64,000 nucleotides of DNA from Saccharicrinis sp963663905 (GCA_963663905.2 OY760657.1:434001-498000), one strand, 5' to 3'. Positions 28,973 through 38,511 are shown, numbered from the stretch's first letter. The notes: generated from the sequence alone by a model not told the origin. Translations and numbers: made by a program.

Positions 28973-29914
28973 TCAATTTAAAACAAAGTGATACGTAATA
29001 GTTCCTTTTTGGAATGCAGAAGCATTAGGATCAGAATTAAACTTCGCTTTTTTAGCTGCATCTATGGCAGCTTTCTTTAATGTGGAATTCTGAGTAGTAG
29101 AACCTTTAAGTTGGTACTCTGCACTTACAACCTGACCGTATTTGTTAACAGTAACCTGAACAACAACAATTCCTTCTTCCTGAATATTGTAACTTGGTTG
29201 AGGTAATGAACCAACTAATGAACGACCTGTTAAATCAAATCCGGATCCTGAGTTACCTAATCCGCTGCCCGTCCTGTTTTTACTGTTTGGATCGCCTGTA
29301 ACATAACCCTGGTTTCCTGAACCTCCTGCATCACCTTCGGAAGTACTGTTGCTATTCGATTTACCAAAAGCCCCGGTAACTCTGTTACTCGCTTCGTTTG
29401 CTATACGTTGTTCTTCTTCTCTTTTTTTGCGTTCAGCTTCCTCTCTTGCTTTTCTTTCGGCTTCAGCTTTTCTTTTTGCCTCAGCTTCTGCTTTGGCTAT
29501 TCTGTCAGCTTCCTCTTGCTCTTTACGCTTTTTCTCTTCCTGTATTTTTCGTTCTTGTTCTTCTTGTTGTTTTTTTAACCTGTCTTCTTCCTCTTTCTTT
29601 TTTTGTTCGGCACTTTTTACCTCCGGAGCTTCATCATAATCCTGAGTTTTTACAGTTTCTTCCGTTTTGGGAGCCGATTTCTCCTGTGGTGTTGGTGGTG
29701 GTGTAGTTTCCTGAGGTTCTGCAGTTGATTGTTGAGCTGATGCCTGAGGTGGCTCAACCTCACCCAATCCTGTTTGTACATTACCTAAATTTACCAATAC
29801 ACCTTCCTCTTGTTGAGGAATAGTTTTTAAACCAAAGAAAATAAGTAATACAAGCACTAATAGGTGAAATATTAGTGAACCTATAAAACCATGTCTGTTA
29901 TATTTTTTCTGCAT
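28973..29914 (-). CDS. TonB-like energy transducer with TolA-like charged linker
   Basis: A 313-residue inner-membrane protein spanning to the periplasm. Residues about 11-28 form the N-terminal membrane anchor (IGSLIFHLLVLVLLIFFG). Residues about 55-100 are Pro/Gln/Glu-rich, and about 100-175 form a long Lys/Glu/Ala coiled-coil-like linker as in TolA. A Gly/Ser-rich stretch follows, and the last 85 residues (IVVVQVTVNKYGQVVSAEYQ onward) are a TonB C-terminal domain. It is last in the ExbB-ExbD-ExbD-TonB operon. It may power outer-membrane receptors or play a Tol-like envelope role; the linker favours the latter and the C-terminus the former. Confidence 0.9.
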   Translation of the reverse strand: MQKKYNRHGFIGSLIFHLLVLVLLIFFGLKTIPQQEEGVLVNLGNVQTGLGEVEPPQASAQQSTAEPQETTPPPTPQEKSAPKTEETVKTQDYDEAPEVKSAEQKKKEEEDRLKKQQEEQERKIQEEKKRKEQEEADRIAKAEAEAKRKAEAERKAREEAERKKREEEQRIANEASNRVTGAFGKSNSNSTSEGDAGGSGNQGYVTGDPNSKNRTGSGLGNSGSGFDLTGRSLVGSLPQPSYNIQEEGIVVVQVTVNKYGQVVSAEYQLKGSTTQNSTLKKAAIDAAKKAKFNSDPNASAFQKGTITYHFVLN

Positions 29915-29949
29915 TACGTCTACTCTTTGAAATTAATTACCAGGTTAAA

Positions 29950-30345
29950 CTACTTAGGTTGTGTAGCTAAAATTAGTTTATACTTGTTTTTAATCGCTAT
30001 GTCTCTGATCTTTCCCACTACTGAAAAAGGAACTGATTCATCCACATGCAGTGCAATGTATGTTTCAGGTTCAGCGCTCATAATCTCCTTCAATCTTCGT
30101 TCCAATCTCCAAAAAGAAACTTCATCCCCCTCAATAAAATATCTTAAATCTTTTGTGACTGAAATAGTTGTATTTGGTTTTGCAGATACCTGATGATCAC
30201 TTTTAGGTAAGGTAAGATCTTTATTGGCTACTGGGGTCACCAATGTAGATGTAATCATAAAAAATATAAGCAGAAGGAATACTATGTCAGTCATACTCGA
30301 CATACTAAAACCTGATTCAACTTTACTTCTTTTTCTTAACCCCAT
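29950..30345 (-). CDS. exbD: ExbD/TolR-family biopolymer transport protein (second copy)
   Basis: A 131-residue ExbD protein. The single membrane helix SMSSMTDIVFLLLIFFMITS carries the conserved proton-path Asp (MTDIVF). The periplasmic domain follows, ending in IKNKYKLILATQPK. It is the second of two adjacent exbD genes, whose membrane helices are nearly identical while their periplasmic domains differ, which suggests a heterodimer. It lies between the first exbD and the tonB-like gene. Confidence 0.93.
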   Translation of the reverse strand: MGLRKRSKVESGFSMSSMTDIVFLLLIFFMITSTLVTPVANKDLTLPKSDHQVSAKPNTTISVTKDLRYFIEGDEVSFWRLERRLKEIMSAEPETYIALHVDESVPFSVVGKIRDIAIKNKYKLILATQPK

Positions 30346-30421
30346 TATATCTTTAATTTTTGGCTGTTAACCTTTATTATTAACCCTTTATCTCACAATT
30401 CTGTTTATGAATTACCTATAG

Positions 30422-30811
30422 CTATTTAATGTCGAGTACTACTTTTATTGAATGAGATTCAGCAATATCCAATAGTCTGGCTACATCTCCGGTTGGTGCA
30501 TTTTTATCCGTTCTTAACTTAATGTAAGTTTTATCAGTACTCTTAAATTGGTTAAGAATTGAGCTTTCTATGCTCGATTCAGAGACTCTTTTATTGTCAA
30601 TGTAATAACTTCCGTTTGATGAAACTCTGGCGTTAATAAACTTTTCTATTACAACCTTTTTTGTTGCTTGTTTTGGTATTAATAGCTTAATGGCATTGGG
30701 ATGTACCATTGTAGATGTAATCATAAAGAAAATAAGCAACAAGAATACTATATCGGTCATACTCGACATACTAAAGCTTGCATTTACTTTCGCTCTTCTT
30801 TTTAAAGCCAT
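30422..30811 (-). CDS. exbD: ExbD/TolR-family biopolymer transport protein (first copy)
   Basis: A 129-residue ExbD protein with the same membrane helix as its neighbour, including the conserved Asp in MTDIVFLLLIFFMITS. The periplasmic domain is divergent (VVIEKFINARVSSNGSYYID). Gaps on either side are under 100 bases, consistent with an operon starting at the exbB-like gene. Confidence 0.93.
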   Translation of the reverse strand: MALKRRAKVNASFSMSSMTDIVFLLLIFFMITSTMVHPNAIKLLIPKQATKKVVIEKFINARVSSNGSYYIDNKRVSESSIESSILNQFKSTDKTYIKLRTDKNAPTGDVARLLDIAESHSIKVVLDIK

Positions 30812-30905
30812 TTTATATTTGATTATAGAATTTAGATAAGAGATAAGAGATGAATAATATATTTAATAAATGTCTCTTATCTATGTGTCTTGAATCTCAT
30901 GTCTG

Positions 30906-31595
30906 TTAGGCAGCAGGTTCATTCAATAAATCCATGAATTCCATTGTTCTGGCTTCAAGCTTGAAAACTACTTTTTCAACTCTGGCTACCAAAAAGTTAT
31001 AAGCGAAGTAGGCCATAATACCAATTGCTAAACCAGTTACAGTAGTTACCATTGCAGTATAAATACCTGATGACAATAAACCAACATCGATATTATTACC
31101 TGCATTTGCCATGTCAAAGAAAGCTCTGATCATACCAATTACTGTTCCTAAGAATCCAATCATCGGTGCTCCTCCTGATACTGTAGCTAGAGTAGGTAAG
31201 CCTTTTTCAAGGCGACTGATTTCCAGATTACCCACATTCTCAATGGCTGTATTTACGTCAGATAATGGTCTTCCAATGCGACTGATTCCTTTTTCAATCA
31301 TGCGGCCTACAGGGTTATCTACCTGTTGACATAAAGCATATGCGGAATCAATTTTACCCTCGTGGATATATTCTTTAATTTTATTCATAAAGCTTAAATC
31401 CTCAGAAGCCGCTTTATTGATAGCGAAATATCTTTCAAAGAAAATGTATACAGCAACAAATGATAAGAGAATCATGGGAACCATAATCCATCCACCATTG
31501 ATAGCCATTTCAATATAATTCATTTGATTTTCAGCAGTCTCTGCAGCTGCATCCACTGTTTCTGCTGTTTGTTGAATAAATAATAGTAAGCTCAT
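30906..31595 (-). CDS. exbB: MotA/TolQ/ExbB-family proton channel protein
   Basis: A 229-residue inner-membrane protein. An N-terminal helix (WIMVPMILLSFVAVYIFFERYF, about residues 35-56), a cytoplasmic loop, and two later helices (around GAPMIGFLGTVIGMIRAFFDMA and TAMVTTVTGLAIGIMAYFAYNF) give the three-helix ExbB/TolQ topology. It is the first gene of the ExbB-ExbD-ExbD-TonB set and should form the proton channel that drives the two ExbD subunits and the TonB-like protein. Confidence 0.93.
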   Translation of the reverse strand: MSLLLFIQQTAETVDAAAETAENQMNYIEMAINGGWIMVPMILLSFVAVYIFFERYFAINKAASEDLSFMNKIKEYIHEGKIDSAYALCQQVDNPVGRMIEKGISRIGRPLSDVNTAIENVGNLEISRLEKGLPTLATVSGGAPMIGFLGTVIGMIRAFFDMANAGNNIDVGLLSSGIYTAMVTTVTGLAIGIMAYFAYNFLVARVEKVVFKLEARTMEFMDLLNEPAA

Positions 31596-31943
31596 GAATT
31601 TTGTGTGTTAATTATATTTTTGGTAAAAATATATATTTTGTTTTAAAATGATAAAGGATTATAGATTAATGATTAAATGATTGCTACAAATTTTGTTGAC
31701 TGTTGATTGTTGAATGAATATTTACTACTCATCTCTTTGTGGGCATTGAGGCTATATTATCCATGCTGTAAATCAATTCTTTCCTTTATAGGGAGTTAGA
31801 GGGGGCTTTTGCTGATAAAATACATTATTCCCAACTTTCTGGTTACTGTACCAATAATTCCATTTTTTGCTTTTCCCATTGCCTTTTTTTTTTAATGGTG
31901 AAACAATCTTATAATTCTACTTAGGAGTGACTTAATAAAGGAC

Positions 31944-31970
31944 TATTAGGTGCCATAGAGGCATCTAATA
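31944..31970. repeat. Intergenic inverted repeat
   Basis: TATTAGGTGCC pairs with GGCATCTAATA (one G-T) around a five-base loop. No T run follows, so it is not a clear terminator. Confidence 0.55.
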
Positions 31971-32030
31971 TATATTTAGTATACTCATTGTTATTATTAT
32001 ATTCAATAAATATGCCATTTGATCGAACAA

Positions 32031-32063
32031 ACATCGAAGGAACATCGAAGGAACATCAAAGAA
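32031..32063 (+). repeat. Threefold 11-base tandem repeat
   Basis: ACATCGAAGGA occurs twice in direct succession and is followed by the variant ACATCAAAGAA. The array is too short to be a CRISPR or a satellite. Confidence 0.65.
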
Positions 32064-32376
32064 ACCCCCTATTTTTCCCCTGTCAATACACTATCAGTTT
32101 CAATCAAAGTGGCTATAATTTTAATCGAACTCAGGCTAATACTATATGTGTATCAAACATAGATCATTAGGATTTAGATCAATATATCTATAGAATTTAG
32201 ACTAAAGACATTGTATTTGTTTACAAGATTCTTGATGACAATGATTTATATATTGTAGTGACTTATAGAAAATACTTAATAACTCACATATACAATGCAT
32301 TAATGAGGTATTATCAATATGATTGATGTTTTTTGTTTATTTCAAGTGGTGTTATCCCTTCTTTGAGCCAAGGGAT

Positions 32377-32401
32377 CAGGTTGCAGACTTTAATCAGTAG
32401 A
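32377..32401 (+). repeat. Dispersed intergenic repeat, copy 2
   Basis: CAGGTTGCAGACTTTAATCA plus five bases matches the element at 23472-23496 with two differences in 25. Confidence 0.6.
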
Positions 32402-32430
32402 GAGTTACAAATATTGACCAGAAGACTAAT

Positions 32431-32463
32431 AAAATGAGTTGTTTATTATAAACAACTCATTTT
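32431..32463 (-). terminator. Intrinsic terminator overlapping the tamB stop
   Basis: AAAATGAGTTGTTT and AAACAACTCATTTT form a perfect fourteen-base-pair stem with a five-base loop. One arm overlaps the tamB stop codon. Confidence 0.75.
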
Positions 32464-35400
32464 ATTCTAAATCATCAGATTCAATCTTTATTTCCTTTTC
32501 TTTTTTTGCTTTACCGGTGATCCAGTTCCAATATTTTTGAAGTAGCTCACCAAAAGTGTCAAATTCTTCCTGGTATGATAGTCCAACGCCTTGGGTAGTA
32601 GGTGAGTTATCGTAGCTAAAATCATCATTACTATGAGTATAAGCTTTTGCTCTTAAGGACCCCGATTTATTTAGTTTTACGTCCATATCAAAATCACCTA
32701 CAATGTTACTTGTATTTTGCTGAACAGCACTATAACCACCGTATTCAACGTTTCCATTTAAAGAAACTCTGTTGTTAAAAAGTTGTGTACTAAGGGCAAC
32801 TTCAATCTGTTCAGTTGATATTTCATCTTCAGGTCGATAGTTGATACCTATATCTAAATCGTTGCTAATCTGAGAAAGCCAGTTGCTTAAATAGCTTGAA
32901 AGCATTTCTGATGTTGTTGTTAAAGCAGCTGTGTTTACCTGGTTTCCACTGCCAGAACCTGCATTATAACTTGGGGTAAAAAATTTATTTAAGATAAGAA
33001 GTGATAATACCTGTCTGTTTAATTCTTCTTCCGTATTAATAGCATCTTCAATAATGTTTTGTGTAGATTCTTCCATTGTAGGTGCAGAAATATCGAATTT
33101 TACAGATGGTTGAGATAAACGATCTCCTAGTATCAGATCGCAGTTAATTGGTATTCGTTTGTATATTTCACTGTTTTCATTGATTTCATCACTGGATGGA
33201 GCAACCAATGGTTGTATCGAAGTTTTTATTTTATAGGTTGCAGTAATGTCAATAAGCGCATCATATGGATCTCCCTCCCAGATAACAGTTCCACCTTTGT
33301 TAATGTCAAACCTTTTGTTCACAACATTTTCTAATGAAAATAGGTAATCTCCCCTTTCTGCAGTATAATCTCCATAGAAGTTAATTTCTCCTTCCTTAGA
33401 AATCTGAATCTGTAAATATCCATTTCCTGTACTTCGTAAAATATCACCTACTGATGGATCAAAAATAACCTGAACCTGAGCATCCGGCGTAATTTCAATA
33501 CCCATGTTCATTGAAAAGTTTGATAAATTAACATTGTATTCAATATCTTCAGGTTGAGAAGTGCCTGAAAATAAAGTTGTATCGTTGTGATTTACAAATT
33601 GGATGAAATTATTATCCAGGGACTCTTCTTTGTCTGTAATTGGTATGTGAAGTATTGTTTTTGGTTCTGTCTTACCTTGAATATCAATATTTATATCATA
33701 AGTTTTTCCTGTTACTGATAAATCACCGGATGCAAAAACGTTTCCATAGTAGTATGGATTATCTTGTACTGTTGTATTTAAAACAGACATATTATTCGCT
33801 CTTGCATATAAATTGTATGACATATCGTAGAAATTATTATGCAAAATCTCTCCGGTAAAAGTTCCTTTCTTACCATAAGAGTCAGTAACAGTCATGTTTT
33901 TAAATACTAATGAATCTGAAGTAAGTCGAACACTGTCTTCTAAATAGAAATAAGTCTTTAGTAGGTCAATATCAAATTTCGTTTTGTTGACTTTAAAATC
34001 CCCTTCTAATTCAAGTCTGTCTGATCCATTATGTAAATTAATGTTACCTGAAGCAGTACCTTTTAAGTTTTGTGCAATTTTACTTATGTATAAATTCAAA
34101 AAGCCCAGAGGAACACTATCTACTCTAAAGTCAAAATTGTAATCTTTATTTTGAGGACTAAAATATCCACCTCCCACAATTGGAAAAATATCACCTCTCT
34201 CTGCTTTTGTTTCAAGGATAACAGCCTTTTTATCCTGATCCCATGATGAATTGATATTCAACTTACCAACTTCATCATGATTTACACTAAGTTGATTAAT
34301 AACTAAGTCGCTTGATATAATAGGTGATTCCAGGTTTTCTTTCACCTCAACTTCTCCGGTTAAAATTCCTTCTATGGATAACTCTTTCAGGTTTAGAAAA
34401 CTTGTAACTTCTCCTAGATCTATGTTTCTGAAGTAAGCAGATAACTGATTACTTCCTGTTTTATACATATAGCCATTGATGCTTATTTCCTGGTTTAAAT
34501 GGTGCGTTCTGAAAGTGTTCACTTTAAAACCATTTGGATTGAAATAGAAAGAAGATGGCTGTATGCTCCAGGTTGTATCGTTAATGATGATCGATGAGGG
34601 TGACAGATCAGTGCTGGTGTAAATGCCTCCAGAGGCTGATTTATTAAATGTACTTTTGGTAAAAATAGCTCCGCTATTCGTTTGCTCTTCCCAATTGTTC
34701 CAGAATACATTTGTATTTAATGTGTCGTTTTGAGATTGTTGAGATAAAGTAAAGTTATATAAAGGCAGAAGGTTTCCAATAAACAAACTTTCGCTTCTTA
34801 TATTACTTGACAGTTTTGAAGAATCCGTTTTAAAATAAAAATTAATACTATTTGCATGTATAGTGTTTATTTTGATTTCGTCAGAGTATCCTTCAATTAA
34901 AAGATTTCTTGTGTTATCTGTATAGTGTGCTTCTAATTCGCTATTGTCGGCAATAATAATTTGAGGATTTATGGTCTGTAACAACTCATTTAAAAGCTTA
35001 GTTTTAACATTAAAATTAAAATTGCAATCGGTGTTGTTTGTAGTATTTTCTTTTGTTGAAAATAATGATGGTAAATAATTTGCTAATAAACCTTTAAAAT
35101 GATTCGGGATGGTTTTTAAACTATAATTACCTTTTAGTTCTGCATCTAAGATGTTTGAATTTATTGTTATAGCTTTTTCATTTGGTCCGTAATCCATTGA
35201 GCGAACAATAAAACTATCTAATTTAAAAGAATTGTTTTCTGTTTCTATGGTACCTTCGAAAAGTTGTATGTCACCTTTGATGTCATCTAAGTTACTACCA
35301 TATAAAAGGGCATGAATGTCGGCATTGATTGAGCTGTTTTTAAGCTTAGGAGCTATTTTTAATTTGTCGAGTCTTAAATCATGTACTGAGGCCGTAAAAT

Positions 35401-36874
35401 CAAATTCAGGAATTTCATTTGCAAAATCCACTTTCCCATTGAACTCCATTTTAGCATTGGGATCTTTAAGAGATATTTTTCCATTAAAACGGTTGTTAGA
35501 TAACAATCCGTTCATTTCAATTTTTTCGTATTTGTAATTTTTATAATCAATTGAGTCAATAGTTCCGTTGATATAAGCATTAAAATGTTTATCCATGGTT
35601 CTATAGCCCTGTATTGATATATCCATTGTAATGTTACTTAAATCTTTTTCCGACTTAATTAGCTTACCAATGTTTAACGAAGTAGTATTTAAAAATCCAG
35701 AATAAACCAGACTGTTGTCTTCAGTCAGCTTTATGCCTATATCTGTTTTTAAGTTTCCTAATTCAGTTTTAAACTCACCATAAGCAACGAGATTATCAAT
35801 GAAACCTGAAAAATTACCACTATACTCAATGTTGCCAAATTGATTAAAAGATGCCGGGAAATTTACTTCGTCAGATTTTCTAATAACAGGAATTAGCTTT
35901 GCTAAATCAGTAATGTTAGTGGATAAATTTTTAACATTTAAAAATATAAATGTCTCATTAAGATTAGGGAGACCTTTTATATCAAAATTTGTATGAAGCT
36001 GAGTGTTAGTACCTGCGTTTATGAAAATATTACTGCCATTAATGTTATCCACTGTCCCCTTAAGGATTCCCTTCATATTGAATGGGTAATTAATCTTAGG
36101 GAATTTTGGGAAGAATATTTTCAGATCGTTGTAAGACGTAGAAAATGAATTTATTTTGATACTAAACGGAGTTTTAGTAAAGTCATTTTCAGCTTCAGTT
36201 GTGGAATCTTTTTGTATGTTAAAATACTCCAGACTTAAATAAGAATATTGGGATTTAGCTCTGAGAGCTTTAATACCAAATGAGTTTTTTCCAAAAGCTA
36301 TAATACCTTTTGTTTTGGTTAGGATAATTCCTGATTGTTCTGAAAAAGAAAGGTTGTTTATGTTTGCCGAAACTGAATCTTTTAAGAATTTTATTTTGTT
36401 AATATTCAGGTTTAGGTTAGAAATATTGATGTTGTTTGGATTGAATTGTAAATCGCTTGATTCATCATGTTTATCTTTATTTTTATATTGAAGGTTGCAA
36501 TCTTTTAACCTGATTTCATTGGTATGGTAATACCATTTTGATTTATTTGAACTGTTATTTTTTAAAGAATCAAGTATTGATTGAAAATTGTATTGCCCAT
36601 CATTCCTGGAGACTCTTGTAGATGCTTTTGACGCAGTAATTCTTCCAAAATATATTTCTTGCTTTGAAAATAATAAGGAATCAATGGTAGCATCAAGTTG
36701 ATTTACATATATTAAAGTGTCATTGTTTTGGTCTTTAACTAAAAAATGATCAATGGTAAGTTTCTTAATGGGGCTAAAATGAAAGCCTTCAATAGATACC
36801 TCAACACCAAAATCTTCAGATAGCTGAGAAGTTATCAGCTTGCTTAAAGAATTTTGTACCCCGGGAATCAACAC
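32462..36874 (-). CDS. tamB: TamB-like translocation/assembly module protein (AsmA/DUF490 family)
   Basis: At least 1470 residues: a long series of beta-strand repeats typical of bridge-like TamB/AsmA proteins that span the periplasm and carry phospholipid or aid outer-membrane protein insertion. The C-terminal TamB/DUF490 domain (about residues 1050-1400) contains GDYTAERGDYLFSLENVVNK and LGDRLSQPSVKFDISAP. The conservative start is a GTG at 36874 (GTG-TTG-ATT). The frame stays open upstream to 37057 and encodes a membrane anchor (KILFYVLLGLIILPIVIYFA) that TamB proteins need, yet it contains no ATG, GTG or TTG. The true start may be an ATT near 36953 or may be hidden by an indel. Confidence 0.9.
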   Translation of the reverse strand: MLIPGVQNSLSKLITSQLSEDFGVEVSIEGFHFSPIKKLTIDHFLVKDQNNDTLIYVNQLDATIDSLLFSKQEIYFGRITASKASTRVSRNDGQYNFQSILDSLKNNSSNKSKWYYHTNEIRLKDCNLQYKNKDKHDESSDLQFNPNNINISNLNLNINKIKFLKDSVSANINNLSFSEQSGIILTKTKGIIAFGKNSFGIKALRAKSQYSYLSLEYFNIQKDSTTEAENDFTKTPFSIKINSFSTSYNDLKIFFPKFPKINYPFNMKGILKGTVDNINGSNIFINAGTNTQLHTNFDIKGLPNLNETFIFLNVKNLSTNITDLAKLIPVIRKSDEVNFPASFNQFGNIEYSGNFSGFIDNLVAYGEFKTELGNLKTDIGIKLTEDNSLVYSGFLNTTSLNIGKLIKSEKDLSNITMDISIQGYRTMDKHFNAYINGTIDSIDYKNYKYEKIEMNGLLSNNRFNGKISLKDPNAKMEFNGKVDFANEIPEFDFTASVHDLRLDKLKIAPKLKNSSINADIHALLYGSNLDDIKGDIQLFEGTIETENNSFKLDSFIVRSMDYGPNEKAITINSNILDAELKGNYSLKTIPNHFKGLLANYLPSLFSTKENTTNNTDCNFNFNVKTKLLNELLQTINPQIIIADNSELEAHYTDNTRNLLIEGYSDEIKINTIHANSINFYFKTDSSKLSSNIRSESLFIGNLLPLYNFTLSQQSQNDTLNTNVFWNNWEEQTNSGAIFTKSTFNKSASGGIYTSTDLSPSSIIINDTTWSIQPSSFYFNPNGFKVNTFRTHHLNQEISINGYMYKTGSNQLSAYFRNIDLGEVTSFLNLKELSIEGILTGEVEVKENLESPIISSDLVINQLSVNHDEVGKLNINSSWDQDKKAVILETKAERGDIFPIVGGGYFSPQNKDYNFDFRVDSVPLGFLNLYISKIAQNLKGTASGNINLHNGSDRLELEGDFKVNKTKFDIDLLKTYFYLEDSVRLTSDSLVFKNMTVTDSYGKKGTFTGEILHNNFYDMSYNLYARANNMSVLNTTVQDNPYYYGNVFASGDLSVTGKTYDINIDIQGKTEPKTILHIPITDKEESLDNNFIQFVNHNDTTLFSGTSQPEDIEYNVNLSNFSMNMGIEITPDAQVQVIFDPSVGDILRSTGNGYLQIQISKEGEINFYGDYTAERGDYLFSLENVVNKRFDINKGGTVIWEGDPYDALIDITATYKIKTSIQPLVAPSSDEINENSEIYKRIPINCDLILGDRLSQPSVKFDISAPTMEESTQNIIEDAINTEEELNRQVLSLLILNKFFTPSYNAGSGSGNQVNTAALTTTSEMLSSYLSNWLSQISNDLDIGINYRPEDEISTEQIEVALSTQLFNNRVSLNGNVEYGGYSAVQQNTSNIVGDFDMDVKLNKSGSLRAKAYTHSNDDFSYDNSPTTQGVGLSYQEEFDTFGELLQKYWNWITGKAKKEKEIKIESDDLE

Positions 36875-37075
36875 AGCAAAATAAATTACTATGGGTAAAA
36901 TAATTAAGCCCAGGAGGACATAGAATAATATTTTGTAAGATTTTTTGATAATTTTGCAATTTGTTATGCAAAAGTAATGAAAAAGGATATTTGTGAAATG
37001 GTTATTTTTGATGTAATCAACATTTTTCCTTATTAAAGTTGTTTTGCAATTGTTGGATTAATCAATAAGGAGAGA

Positions 37076-38095
37076 ATGAGTACATATATTTTGGGAATCG
37101 AGTCGTCATGTGATGATACTTCAGCAGCTGTTTTTAAAGATGAAGAAATATTGTCCAATAGAATTGCTAATCAGGATGTTCATAAGTCTTATGGAGGAGT
37201 AGTTCCTGAATTGGCCTCCCGTGCACATCAGCAAAATATTATACCAGTTGTTGACCAGGCATTAAAAGATGCAGGAGTTAAGGCTTCTGAAATTGATGCT
37301 GTTGCATTTACCCGCGGACCAGGTTTGATGGGATCTCTTTTGGTTGGAACTTCTTTTGCAAAAGGATTTGCTTTAGCTAATCAGATTCCTTTAGTGGAAG
37401 TTAACCATCTTCATGCTCATGTATTGGCTCATTTTATTAAGGAGCCTAATGGAGAAAATGATCACCCGGATTTTCCTTTTTTATGCCTGTTGGTGTCAGG
37501 AGGGAATAGTCAGATTGTATTGGTTAAAGGCCCGGCAGAAATGGAAGTTGTAGGACAAACTATTGATGATGCAGCAGGTGAGGCATTTGATAAATGTGCC
37601 AAAGTGATGGGTTTACCTTATCCGGGAGGTCCTTTGATTGATAAATTAGCAAAAGAAGGTAATGCTGATGAATTTCAGTTTGCAAAGCCACGAATTAAAG
37701 ATTACGATTATAGTTTTAGTGGTTTGAAAACATCCTTTCTTTATTTTTTAAGAGATCAGATTAAGTTTAATCCTAACTTTATAGAAGAAAATAAAGAAGA
37801 CTTGTGTGCTTCACTTCAGAAAACAATTGTCGATATCCTGCTTGATAAACTGGATAAGGCAGCAAAAGACTTGAAAATCAATCAAGTTGCTTTGGCTGGA
37901 GGAGTTTCTGCAAATTCAGGATTAAGAGAGGGTTTGTTAAAATTAGCTAAAAAGCGAAAATGGAAAACCTTTATTCCAAAATTTGCGTACACCACTGATA
38001 ATGCGGCAATGATTGCCATTACGGGTTATTATAAATATAAGCAAGGGCAATTTGCCAGGCATGAAGACGCACCTTTTAGCAGAGTGGTATTTTAA
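37076..38095 (+). CDS. tsaD: tRNA N6-adenosine threonylcarbamoyltransferase
   Basis: A 339-residue universal tRNA-modification enzyme that transfers threonylcarbamoyl to A37 of ANN-decoding tRNAs. The ASKHA fold is visible: LGIESSCDDTSAAVF, SRAHQQNI, the metal-binding HLHAH (residues about 111-115), LVSGGNSQIVLVKG, DDAAGEAFDKCAKVMGLPYP and ALAGGVSANSGLR. It is divergent from tamB. Length and motifs are standard. Confidence 0.98.
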   Translation: MSTYILGIESSCDDTSAAVFKDEEILSNRIANQDVHKSYGGVVPELASRAHQQNIIPVVDQALKDAGVKASEIDAVAFTRGPGLMGSLLVGTSFAKGFALANQIPLVEVNHLHAHVLAHFIKEPNGENDHPDFPFLCLLVSGGNSQIVLVKGPAEMEVVGQTIDDAAGEAFDKCAKVMGLPYPGGPLIDKLAKEGNADEFQFAKPRIKDYDYSFSGLKTSFLYFLRDQIKFNPNFIEENKEDLCASLQKTIVDILLDKLDKAAKDLKINQVALAGGVSANSGLREGLLKLAKKRKWKTFIPKFAYTTDNAAMIAITGYYKYKQGQFARHEDAPFSRVVF

Positions 38096-38190
38096 TGGGC
38101 AAAAAAGAACCGTTTATTTAAAAGTTCAATTCTTTTATCAAAAGGACTAAAGTATTTTGGTAAAAGATAGAGGTTTAAATATGTTTTTTA

Positions 38191-38198
38191 TATTTTTG
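38191..38198 (+). promoter_or_regulatory. Candidate -7 box of the peptide/kinase/exporter operon
   Basis: TATTTTTG matches TAnnTTTG and is 23 bases before the ATG at 38221. No well-spaced -33 TTG is evident. Its position suggests that the five-gene unit has a promoter independent of tsaD. Confidence 0.5.
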
Positions 38199-38220
38199 TC
38201 CAGAATCGAAATTTGTATAG

Positions 38221-38511
38221 ATGGATTTTTCAAAGGTTTACTGTAAAAGTGAACGATTTGTAGAAAAGAGTATTGGGAATGAAAAGGTGTTGGTTCCGCT
38301 AACAGATAATGTAGCAGATATGAACCATGTATTAACACTAAATGAAGTAGGTGCTTTTTTATATGACCACATAGATGGTGAAAGATCAATCGAAGATATT
38401 TTGATGATGTTGTTAAGTGAGTATGAGGTTGCTAGAGATGTAGCCCAAAATGATGTAGAACAATTTTTTGCTAATACTGTTAGTAAAGAGATTATATACG
38501 AAAAACAATAG
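38221..38511 (+). CDS. PqqD-family peptide-binding protein (RiPP recognition element)
   Basis: A 96-residue stand-alone PqqD-like domain. The pattern VLVPLTDNVADMNHVLTLNE-VGAFLYDHIDGERSIEDILMMLL, followed by a long helix (VAQNDVEQFFANTV), is that of PqqD and of the RiPP recognition element, a winged-helix fold that binds precursor leader peptides. Free-standing versions are the B1 proteins of split lasso-peptide systems. It directly precedes a short peptide gene and shares an operon with a kinase, a peptidase and an exporter, so a leader-binding role is well supported by context. Confidence 0.85.
   Translation: MDFSKVYCKSERFVEKSIGNEKVLVPLTDNVADMNHVLTLNEVGAFLYDHIDGERSIEDILMMLLSEYEVARDVAQNDVEQFFANTVSKEIIYEKQ

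Larger units (their letters stand above)
31596..32430. other. Gene-free region between exbB and tamB
   Basis: About 830 AT-rich bases with no supported gene. A 60-codon frame at 31988-32170 lacks any recognisable features. The region contains a hairpin (31944-31970), a threefold 11-base repeat (32031-32063) and the second copy of the dispersed 25-base element (32377-32401). The exbB promoter must lie at its left edge. Confidence 0.6.

Noticed and set aside
29349..29706. Two long plus-strand frames opposite the tonB-like gene.
   Set aside because: They are antisense shadows of the Lys/Glu-rich linker, giving Ser/Leu/Phe-rich low-complexity proteins.
32031..32063. Possible CRISPR or satellite array.
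   Set aside because: Only three 11-base units without spacers.
31988..32170. A 60-codon plus-strand frame in the exbB-tamB gap.
   Set aside because: It contains the 11-base tandem repeat, has no domain-like pattern and no supporting context.
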